A stretch of DNA of 7,629 nucleotides from Gemmobacter sp. (lineage in GTDB: Bacteria; Pseudomonadota; Alphaproteobacteria; Rhodobacterales; Rhodobacteraceae), in contig DOMY01000036.1 in assembly GCA_003509785.1 (NCBI GenBank), forward strand, positions 24,137 to 31,765, written 5' to 3'. Position numbers and translations under genes: made by a program. Below are positions 1-5,303 of the stretch, piece by piece (within the stretch, counting starts at the first letter, position 1; every line of letters starts with the position of its first letter). The notes under the pieces are model-generated. The model had not been told where the DNA came from. It saw nothing but the letters and a program-made list of their open reading frames with translations, and did no database searches.

Positions 1-251
1 GGGCGCGGCCGATCCTGCTGCTGGATGAACCCTTTGCCGCGCTGGGGCCTGCGCTGAAATCCGACATGCTGGATCTGGTGGCCGAGGTGGCTGCCGGGGC
101 GCTGGTGCTGATGGTGACACATGACCCGCAGGATGCCCGCCGTTTTGCTGGGCGCTGCGTGCTGGTTGCAGAAGGACGCGCCGCCCCGCCGGTGGAGACG
201 GCGGCGTTGTTTGCCAACCCGCCAGCCCCGCTGGCCGCCTATCTGGGATGA
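1..251 (+). CDS. thiQ: ABC transporter ATP-binding protein, thiamine (ThiQ-like), 3' part only
   Basis: Only the last ~82 codons are present, read from base 3; the 5' part lies outside the window. The fragment begins just before the Walker B segment ILLLDEP (bases 12-32), continues with a D-loop-like AALGP, and has the switch histidine in VTHD (His codon at 120-122). The stretch PALKSDMLDLV after Walker B resembles ThiQ, the ATPase that would power ThiBPQ import of thiamine or thiamine pyrophosphate across the inner membrane. The usual D-loop Asp (ALDP) is Gly here. The Walker A and signature motifs and the partner genes cannot be seen, so membership of the ABC ATPase family is certain but thiamine specificity rests on similarity of this C-terminal part. 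The gene ends just before a hairpin terminator. Confidence 0.75.
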   Translation, partial: ARPILLLDEPFAALGPALKSDMLDLVAEVAAGALVLMVTHDPQDARRFAGRCVLVAEGRAAPPVETAALFANPPAPLAAYLG

Positions 252-253
252 AG

Positions 254-283
254 AAAAGCCCCGCAGTCTCCTGCGGGGCTTTT
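254..283. terminator. Bidirectional Rho-independent terminator between thiQ and petC
   Basis: A perfect 13-bp inverted repeat (arms 254-266 and 271-283) encloses a 4-base loop, TCTC. The GC core CCCCGCAG/CTGCGGGG is flanked by AAAA on one side and TTTT on the other, so a U-tract follows the hairpin on either strand. It begins three bases after the thiQ stop and lies 36 bases beyond the petC stop on the other strand. It should end both converging transcripts. Confidence 0.9.
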
Positions 284-319
284 CAATTCAACAGCTTGGC
301 CCAGAATCAGGCGCCCGTA

Positions 320-1114
320 TCAGGCCGCCGATTTCTTACCTTTGATCCCAGCCCAAAGCCGCTTGTTCGTGAGGTACAGCAGCACGGACAGGATGATGAG
401 GAAGGTGACAGCCACAAAGCCCATGTGCTTGCGCGCCATCAGCTTGGGTTCTGCCGTCCACATCATGAAGGCCGCCACGTCTTCGGCCATGTGATGCACG
501 GTGGCCGGGTGGCCATCGGCATAGGTCACCTGATCGTCGGACAGGGGCGGGGGCATCGAAATCCAGCCGCCGGGGAAGGCGTGGTTTTCATAGAAGGTGG
601 TGCCCGCCTCGACCTTTTCCTCGCCCGTGTAACCGGACAGGACCGAAACGATATATTCCGGGCCGCCGATGCCGTTGATCAACTGGTTGATCCCGGTGCC
701 ATAGGGGCCGTGGAAACCGGCGCGGGCCTTGGCCATCAGGCTCAGGTCCGGGCCCATGCCTTCACCCGAACGGACCGGGAACTTGTCGGTCCATTCGCGC
801 GGGCGTTCGGTGCCATCAGGCAGCACGACCGAATCAAGGCTTGCCGCATAGGCGCGGACCTGATCGGCCGGAAGCTCTGGCCCGCCTTCATCGGCCAGGG
901 TGCGGATCGGCACGAATTTCATGCCGTGGCAGCCCGAGCAGACCTCGGTGAAGACCTGCAGGCCGCGCTGCAGCTGGTTCTTGTCGAAGGTGCCGAACGG
1001 CCCTTCGAACGAGAAGGCAACATCTTCGACATGGCCTTCGCTGCCTGCGGCAAACGCGGCCCCGGTCATCAGCCCAAGGGCAGAGACGGCGCTGATTGCG
1101 ATTTTGCGAAACAT
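320..1114 (-). CDS. petC: Cytochrome c1 of the cytochrome bc1 complex
   Basis: This 264-residue subunit carries electrons from the Rieske cluster to soluble or membrane-bound cytochrome c on the periplasmic side. A Sec signal peptide (residues 1-22, likely cleaved at AFA|A) precedes the c-type heme site CSGCH (Cys59, Cys62, His63) and the downstream MKFVPIRTL. GPDLS follows at 121-125. The probable sixth heme ligand is Met187 in WISMPPP. A C-terminal membrane anchor spans about 231-249, followed by the basic tail NKRLWAGIKGKK. The ATG at 1114 is preferred: AAGGAA lies 9 bases upstream and the signal peptide starts there. An in-frame ATG at 1147 would overlap petB and disrupt the signal peptide. 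It is the last gene of petABC, 19 bp after petB. Cys59 and Cys62 are the only cysteines, so the disulfide-bearing insertion known in Rhodobacter capsulatus c1 is absent. Confidence 0.97.
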   Translation of the reverse strand: MFRKIAISAVSALGLMTGAAFAAGSEGHVEDVAFSFEGPFGTFDKNQLQRGLQVFTEVCSGCHGMKFVPIRTLADEGGPELPADQVRAYAASLDSVVLPDGTERPREWTDKFPVRSGEGMGPDLSLMAKARAGFHGPYGTGINQLINGIGGPEYIVSVLSGYTGEEKVEAGTTFYENHAFPGGWISMPPPLSDDQVTYADGHPATVHHMAEDVAAFMMWTAEPKLMARKHMGFVAVTFLIILSVLLYLTNKRLWAGIKGKKSAA

Positions 1115-1133
1115 CTCAGTCAGTTCCTTTCTC

Positions 1134-2447
1134 TCACTCGGCCGCATGTGGGTAATGCGCCTTGAAGTCTTCCTCGATCGTTGCCGGTTGCGGCAGCGGT
1201 TTTTCGATCACGCCAAGCAGCGGCAGGATGACGAGGAAATAGGCGAACCAATAGGCCGAAGCGATGAGCGAGATCCAGTCATAGGGGAAATCGGTCGGCA
1301 TGGCGCCCACCCACATCAGCACCATGAAGTCGACGCAGAGCAGGTAGAACCACCATTTGAACATCGGGCGATATTTGCCCGAACGGACCGAGGAGGTATC
1401 CAGCCAGGGTGCCAGTGCCATGATGGCAATGGCGCCGAACATGGCCAGCACGCCGAAGAACTTGGCGTCGATGATGCCGAAGGACAGGAAGTTGACCAGC
1501 TGCACGACCCAGACATCGGCGGTGAAGGCGCGCAGGATGGCGTAGAACGGCAGGAAGTACCATTCCGGCACGATATGTGCGGGCGTGGCCAGCGGGTTCG
1601 CCTCGATATAGTTGTCGGGGTGGCCCAAGTAGTTCGGCATGAAGCCCACGATGGCGAAGAAGATCACCATGATGACGGCCAGCGCGAACAGATCCTTGAT
1701 GACGAAATAGGGGAAGAAGGGAACGGTGTCCTTCTTGGCCTCTTCTTTCGAGGTGCGGCGCACTTCGACCCCGGTGGGGTTGTTGTTGCCGGTGGTGTGG
1801 AAGGCCCAGATATGCACGGCAACAAGGCCTGCAATCACGAAGGGCAGCAGATAATGCAGCGAGAAGAAGCGGTTGAGCGTGGCGTTATCCACGGCAGGGC
1901 CGCCCAGCAGCCAGGCTTGCAGCGGCTCGCCCACGCCGGGAATGGCGCCGAACAGGCCGGTGATGACCGTCGCACCCCAGAAGGACATCTGGCCCCAGGG
2001 CAGAACGTAACCCAGGAAGCCGGTTGCCATCATCATGAGATAGATCAGCATCCCGATGATCCAGGTCACTTCGCGCGGGGCTTTGTAGCTGCCGTAGAAC
2101 AGGCCGCGGAAGATGTGCAGATAGACGGCCACGAAGAACAGCGAGGCGCCGTTGGCATGCAGATAGCGCAGCGCAAAGCCGCCGTTCACATCCCGCATGA
2201 TATGTTCGACCGAGGCAAAGGCCAGATCGACATGCGGGGTGTAGTGCATGACCAGCACGATGCCGGTGATGATCTGCAGCGCCAGGCAGAAGGTCAGGAC
2301 GATGCCCCAGATCCACATCCAGTTCAGGTTCTTGGGTGTGGGGATCATCAGTGTGTCATAGGCAAGCGCCACGATCGGCAGACGCTTGTGCAGCCACTTT
2401 TCGATGCCCGTCTTGGGCTCGTAATGGTCGTGCGGAATTCCGGCCAT
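1134..2447 (-). CDS. petB: Cytochrome b of the cytochrome bc1 complex
   Basis: This is the integral-membrane core of ubiquinol:cytochrome c oxidoreductase. It holds hemes bL and bH and forms the quinol oxidation (Qo) and quinone reduction (Qi) sites. At 437 residues its length matches Rhodobacter cytochrome b. The four heme-ligating histidines fall at His97, His111, His198 and His212, the classical Rhodobacter numbering. The Qo-site motif PEWY is at 294-297. Eight hydrophobic helices can be traced, for example around 43-66, 103-122, 128-148, 196-217, 252-270, 312-335, 365-382 and 395-418. The ATG at 2447 follows GGGAGA by about 6 bases. This ribosome binding site abuts the petA stop codon (11-bp gap), which suggests translational coupling. 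I see no missing functional residue. Confidence 0.99.
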   Translation of the reverse strand: MAGIPHDHYEPKTGIEKWLHKRLPIVALAYDTLMIPTPKNLNWMWIWGIVLTFCLALQIITGIVLVMHYTPHVDLAFASVEHIMRDVNGGFALRYLHANGASLFFVAVYLHIFRGLFYGSYKAPREVTWIIGMLIYLMMMATGFLGYVLPWGQMSFWGATVITGLFGAIPGVGEPLQAWLLGGPAVDNATLNRFFSLHYLLPFVIAGLVAVHIWAFHTTGNNNPTGVEVRRTSKEEAKKDTVPFFPYFVIKDLFALAVIMVIFFAIVGFMPNYLGHPDNYIEANPLATPAHIVPEWYFLPFYAILRAFTADVWVVQLVNFLSFGIIDAKFFGVLAMFGAIAIMALAPWLDTSSVRSGKYRPMFKWWFYLLCVDFMVLMWVGAMPTDFPYDWISLIASAYWFAYFLVILPLLGVIEKPLPQPATIEEDFKAHYPHAAE

Positions 2448-2458
2448 CGGTTTCTCCC

Positions 2459-3019
2459 TCAGCCCAGCAGAATGGTCGTTGCGTCGGTGAACTGCGCCAT
2501 GGGCACATCAAGATTGCGCGGGGCGGGCCCTTTGCGGATCCGGCCTGCGGTATCATAATGCGAGCCATGGCAGGGGCAGAACCAGCCGCCGAATTCGCCA
2601 GCGCCATTGCCCAGCGGCACGCAGCCGAGGTGGGTGCACACGCCCAGCATGACCAGCCATTCGCCGGCATCATCCAGGGTGCGGTTGGCATCCGAGGCAT
2701 CAGCGCCCGGCTTGTTGGCGTTTTCGGCCTGGGTGTCGATCAGATCCGACAGCTGCACAGCGCGGCCGGCTTCGATTTCTTCCGGGGTGCGGCGGCGGAT
2801 GAAGACCGGCTTGCCGCGCCACTTTACGGTGAGCTGCGAGCCGACCGCCACGCCCGACACATCGACATAGATCGAGGCAAGGGCGCGCACGTCGGCGGAG
2901 GCGTTCATCTGGTTGACGAGCGGCCATACGGCAGCGCCGGTGGCCACGGCACCGGCACCTGCGGTGGCAAAATACAGGAAATCCCTGCGGGTGCCTGCGT
3001 GATCTTCTGCGTGGGACAC
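2459..3019 (-). CDS. petA: Rieske iron-sulfur subunit of the cytochrome bc1 complex
   Basis: This 186-residue subunit takes the first electron from ubiquinol at the Qo site and moves it to cytochrome c1 by swinging its head domain. The N-terminus has a twin-arginine motif TRRDFLYF (Arg11-Arg12) and one hydrophobic anchor (about 14-36), consistent with Tat insertion of the folded [2Fe-2S] protein. The flexible neck NASADVRALAS follows. Cluster boxes are CTHLGC (Cys128, His130, Cys133) and CPCHGSHYD (Cys148, Cys150, His151). By family analogy Cys128, His130, Cys148 and His151 bind the cluster, and Cys133-Cys150 form the disulfide. The start is GTG: there is an in-frame stop only six codons upstream, no ATG lies between, and the first internal Met is residue 38. 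The resulting start MSHAED matches Rhodobacter Rieske proteins as I recall them. AGGGAGAAG upstream supplies the ribosome site. It is the first gene of petABC. Confidence 0.98.
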   Translation of the reverse strand: MSHAEDHAGTRRDFLYFATAGAGAVATGAAVWPLVNQMNASADVRALASIYVDVSGVAVGSQLTVKWRGKPVFIRRRTPEEIEAGRAVQLSDLIDTQAENANKPGADASDANRTLDDAGEWLVMLGVCTHLGCVPLGNGAGEFGGWFCPCHGSHYDTAGRIRKGPAPRNLDVPMAQFTDATTILLG

Positions 3020-3038
3020 GAGATCTTCTCCCTCTCAA

Positions 3039-3058
3039 GGGTCGCCTCATTGCGACCC
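3039..3058 (-). other. Hairpin in the petA mRNA leader
   Basis: A perfect 7-bp inverted repeat GGGTCGC/GCGACCC encloses a 6-base loop. It is in the transcribed leader of petA, about 20 bases upstream of the GTG start and just before the purine-rich ribosome site. There is no U-tract, so it does not look like a terminator. It could stabilise the mRNA 5' end or modulate access to the ribosome site. The structure is directly visible; its role is inference. Confidence 0.45.
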
Positions 3059-3110
3059 ATGCAAAATCCGGGCGGCGGTTGCCCGCAGCCTTGATGGGCG
3101 GGTTTTAGCC

Positions 3111-3138
3111 AAGCTACCCCCTTACGTCCAGCGGTCAA
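3111..3138 (-). promoter_or_regulatory. Candidate sigma70-type promoter of petABC
   Basis: Read on the minus strand, TTGACC (3133-3138) and TAGCTT (3111-3116) are separated by 16 bp. The -35 matches five of six consensus positions; the -10 matches three of six. Transcription would begin near 3104 and give a leader of about 85 nt that includes the hairpin at 3039-3058. The position in the divergent spacer is right for the operon, but the -10 is weak. Confidence 0.4.
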
Positions 3139-3159
3139 AGGAGCGCAGGGGGCAAGGAG

Positions 3160-3187
3160 TTGCGGCATTTCCGCATCATTTTGCGGC
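3160..3187. repeat. TTGCGGC direct repeat with an internal inverted copy, operator-like
   Basis: TTGCGGC occurs at 3160-3166 and again at 3181-3187, with starts 21 bp apart, close to two helical turns. Between them CCGCA (3171-3175) forms a 5-bp inverted repeat with TGCGG (3161-3165). The cluster lies in the divergent spacer upstream of the candidate pet promoter, about 90 bases before the preferred start of the PAP2-barrel gene. The arrangement could bind a regulator, but I cannot assign one and short GC-rich repeats arise by chance. Confidence 0.25.
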
Positions 3188-3278
3188 CGTTGCAAGGATG
3201 CACAAGTTTCACGCCATCGTGAGGGCCGCGTTACACAAGCCTGTCAGCGCTATCGCAGGGTCCGGCGGGGAAACTGGC

Positions 3279-4517
3279 ATGGTGGCGGGAGTCTTGGCGG
3301 CGCTGCGGCGCGTGCATCTGGTGGTGGCGGCGCTGGCGCTGTGCATCATGGTCTGCGAGCCACAGGTGCGGCGTTATGGCGACAGGATACAGGTTGTGCT
3401 GCCGATGGTGGCCTGGGCCTGTGCCGCCGCCGAGGGGCGCGGCAAGGAGCTGGCGCTGCGTTTTGCCGGGGTGTTTGTGGCGGCACATGCCAGCAAGCGG
3501 CTGCTGGGAGATGCCCCGATGAATCTGCGGCCCGGCGGCGGCGATCATGGTTTTCCTTCGGCGCATACGGCGGCGGCGGCCTTTGGCGCCAGCGCGTTGG
3601 TGCATGATTGCATCGCAGGCCATCCGGTGGCGCGGGCGCTGGTGGTGATTTCGGCAGCTTTCGTGGGCGGATCGCGGATCGAGGTGGGCGCGCATGATCT
3701 GTGGCAGGTGCTGGCGGGCGGGTTTCTGGGCTGGGGCGGGGATCGGGTGCTGCGCGCCGACAGCCCGTTGCGGCGGCGGATCGCGGCCAGTTTGACACAG
3801 GCCGGGCGCCGGGCGCGGCGGGGGCTGCGGCGGATGGGGCGAATGGCGTCGCGCGGATTGGCGACGGCCTTCGGGCGGCGGCGCGGGCTGGCCCTGCCAT
3901 TGCTGCTGCTGGCCGTGCTGGTTCTGCCGGCGCAGCCGCTGCGGGCCGAGCAGGTGCTGTCGATCTACAGTGGTGCGCAGGGCGCGGCGGACAGCCGGAT
4001 CGAAGACAGTCTGGGCAGCTTCATCACCGGATGGGAGGGCCATTCGTTGAAATCGCCGCCCTATTACGGGCTGCGGCTGACGCGCTGGCGCCCGGATGGC
4101 ATCGGCTATGGCTTTGAGATCAATCATGCCAAGGTCTATTCTGACGATCCGGCCAGCCATGGCTATGACCGGCTGGAGTTTACCGACGGGCTGAACATCG
4201 TGACGGTGAACCTGTGGAAGCGCTGGCCTGCGCTGCGGTCGGGGCTGGTTCCTTATGTCGGGGCCGGGCTGGGCGTGGCGGTGCCGCATGTCGACATTCA
4301 GCCCGCGGGCGAGGCGCATACCTTCGGCTATCAGCTGACCGGGCCTGCCGCACAGATCGTGGCGGGGGCCAGTTACCCGCTGGCGGGCAACTGGTCGCTG
4401 TTTGGCGAGGTGAAGGGCACATGGTCGCGCCACCGGGTTGATCTTGATTCGGGCGGCGTGCTGCGCACCGAGATCACCACCCATGCGGTGAATTTCGGCC
4501 TGAACTGGCAGTTCTGA
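3279..4517 (+). CDS. PAP2 phosphatase domain fused to an LpxQ-like outer-membrane beta-barrel
   Basis: This 412-residue protein joins two envelope modules. Residues ~5-155 are a PAP2-type membrane phosphatase: several hydrophobic helices, K73...RP (84-85), the PSAH box (93-96) and SRIEVGAH (132-139). An Arg-rich linker follows (16 Arg in 156-202). Then come a hydrophobic stretch (about 203-217) and a signal-peptidase-like site LRA|E (Ala223). Residues 224-412 are barrel-like, with GWEGHSLKSPPYYG (251-264), FEINHAKVY (279-287) and TDGLN (302-306). The C-terminus fits the outer-membrane beta-signal (Asn405, Gly407, Trp410, final Phe412). From memory the barrel resembles LpxQ lipid A oxidase. 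The PAP2 boxes are altered: K-to-RP spacing is longer than usual and Gln143 replaces the final Asp. The start at 3279 has GGCGGGG 8 bases upstream; an ATG at 3198 has poor ribosome-site spacing and opens a stretch with atypical codons. Confidence 0.8.
   Translation: MVAGVLAALRRVHLVVAALALCIMVCEPQVRRYGDRIQVVLPMVAWACAAAEGRGKELALRFAGVFVAAHASKRLLGDAPMNLRPGGGDHGFPSAHTAAAAFGASALVHDCIAGHPVARALVVISAAFVGGSRIEVGAHDLWQVLAGGFLGWGGDRVLRADSPLRRRIAASLTQAGRRARRGLRRMGRMASRGLATAFGRRRGLALPLLLLAVLVLPAQPLRAEQVLSIYSGAQGAADSRIEDSLGSFITGWEGHSLKSPPYYGLRLTRWRPDGIGYGFEINHAKVYSDDPASHGYDRLEFTDGLNIVTVNLWKRWPALRSGLVPYVGAGLGVAVPHVDIQPAGEAHTFGYQLTGPAAQIVAGASYPLAGNWSLFGEVKGTWSRHRVDLDSGGVLRTEITTHAVNFGLNWQF
3834..4517 (+). other. 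Possible internal translation start giving the beta-barrel alone
   Basis: In-frame ATG codons at 3834 and 3843 would each start a protein with an Arg-rich n-region, a hydrophobic core and the LRA|E cleavage site: an ordinary Sec signal peptide in front of the barrel. The purine-rich GGCGGCGGGGGCTGCGG upstream could serve as a weak ribosome site, but such tracts are common in this GC-rich gene. This is an alternative or additional product of the same gene, not a separate supported gene. Confidence 0.25.
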
Positions 4518-4520
4518 CGA

Positions 4521-5132
4521 TCAGGCTGCGGGCGGCTGCGTCGCCTGCATGGCGGGGCGGGCCAGAAAGCCATCGGCCCAGAGGCCAAGGCGCGGGCGGG
4601 TGGCGCGCCAGCCGCGGGCATCGTGGCGGAAATCGAGATAGGCCAGCGCGCAGCCCAGGGCGATCTGGCCGATATCCAGCCGATCCGACAGATGATCCAT
4701 CCAGCGGCTTTCCAGCGTATCCAGCGCGCGGTCGATCTTGGACCACTGGCCCTCGACCCAGGGGCTATAGCGCAGATCCTCGGGGCGCAGCCGCGATTCG
4801 TAGACCATCAGCAGGGCCGCATCCAGGATGCCGTCGGCCGTGGCCTCCAGCGTGATCGAATCCCATTCCCGCGGGGCAGGCGGGTAAAGGCCTGTGCCGG
4901 CCTGCGCATCCAGATAGCGGCAGATCACCCGGCTGTCGTAAAGCGCGGGGCCATCGTCGCGTTCCAGCGCGGGGATCTTGCCCAGCGGGTTCTGATCCAG
5001 CGGCATGGAGCCGGGATCGACCGGCGTGCCTGCGGTGGGAATCAGCGTGACCTGCGGCAAAAGCCCGGTTTCATGCAGCACGACCATGACCTTGCGGACA
5101 TAGGGCGAGGTGGGCGAGTGATAGAGGCGCAT
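4521..5132 (-). CDS. Glutathione S-transferase, YibF-like
   Basis: A 203-residue cytosolic glutathione S-transferase with a thioredoxin-fold N-terminal half and a helical C-terminal half. SPTSPYVRKV (6-15) is the N-terminal active-site region. NPLGKIPAL (48-56) holds the cis-proline (Pro54) that contacts the glutathione backbone. DSRVI (66-70) corresponds to the gamma-glutamyl-binding Glu/Asp-Ser pair. The C-terminal half (EATADGILDAAL, and later LGCALAYLDFRH and GWRATRP) and the length resemble E. coli YibF, whose physiological substrate is not known to me. The ATG at 5132 has GGAG six bases upstream; the frame stays open further upstream, but that stretch is antisense to the neighbouring gene. 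It is divergent from the AhpD-like gene and converges on the PAP2-barrel gene with a 3-bp gap. The fold is sure, the substrate unknown. Confidence 0.92.
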   Translation of the reverse strand: MRLYHSPTSPYVRKVMVVLHETGLLPQVTLIPTAGTPVDPGSMPLDQNPLGKIPALERDDGPALYDSRVICRYLDAQAGTGLYPPAPREWDSITLEATADGILDAALLMVYESRLRPEDLRYSPWVEGQWSKIDRALDTLESRWMDHLSDRLDIGQIALGCALAYLDFRHDARGWRATRPRLGLWADGFLARPAMQATQPPAA

Positions 5133-5144
5133 CGAAGGCTCCGT

Positions 5145-5167
5145 CTTGGATCTGGCTTGGATCTGGC
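5145..5167. repeat. Perfect 11-bp tandem duplication in the transferase leader
   Basis: The unit CTTGGATCTGG occurs twice in a row (5145-5155, 5156-5166), with one further base matching. It lies just upstream of the ribosome site of the glutathione S-transferase gene, inside its probable 5' untranslated region. The period is near one helical turn. It may be a replication-slippage product or a pair of phased binding sites. Confidence 0.6.
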
Positions 5168-5188
5168 GGCAGGCTAGGCCGGGTGGCC

Positions 5189-5217
5189 ATGCTATGCAGC
5201 CCGTGACGCGGCGTAAA
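5189..5217 (-). promoter_or_regulatory. Candidate promoter of the glutathione S-transferase gene
   Basis: On the minus strand TTTACG (5212-5217) and TAGCAT (5189-5194) are separated by 17 bp. Each hexamer matches four of six sigma70 consensus positions. Transcription would begin near 5182 and the leader would carry the 11-bp tandem repeat. The match is moderate and unsupported by other evidence. Confidence 0.3.
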
Positions 5218-5303
5218 TCCCGTGAATGGGGTGCGGCCCCTTGGCAGGGCGGGGGCTTGTGCCAGCATGGCCGCATAGAGGAAGCCCGATCTGGGAGGAT
5301 CAC

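Noticed and set aside
248..1165. Plus-strand open frame opposite petC
   Set aside because: It overlaps the terminator and is fully antisense to cytochrome c1; its composition is typical of a shadow frame.
900..2558. Long plus-strand open frame opposite petB and part of petC
   Set aside because: It is antisense to two certain genes, is rich in His, Gln, Asp and Glu in the manner of a mirror frame of high-GC coding DNA, and shows no family resemblance.
3198..3278. Upstream ATG extension of the PAP2-barrel gene
   Set aside because: AAGG abuts the ATG directly, which is too close for a ribosome site, and the 27 added codons include several that are unusual for this genome (TTA, AGG). The start at 3279 has a better site. 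The choice is not fully certain.
3231..4484. Long minus-strand open frame opposite the PAP2-barrel gene
   Set aside because: It is dominated by Arg, Pro, Gln and His with no domain or ribosome site, while the plus strand shows clear PAP2 and barrel features.
5241..5263. TTGGCA-like element before the AhpD-like gene as a sigma70 or sigma54 promoter
   Set aside because: No acceptable -10 follows at the right spacing, and the sigma54 -12 element is not matched.
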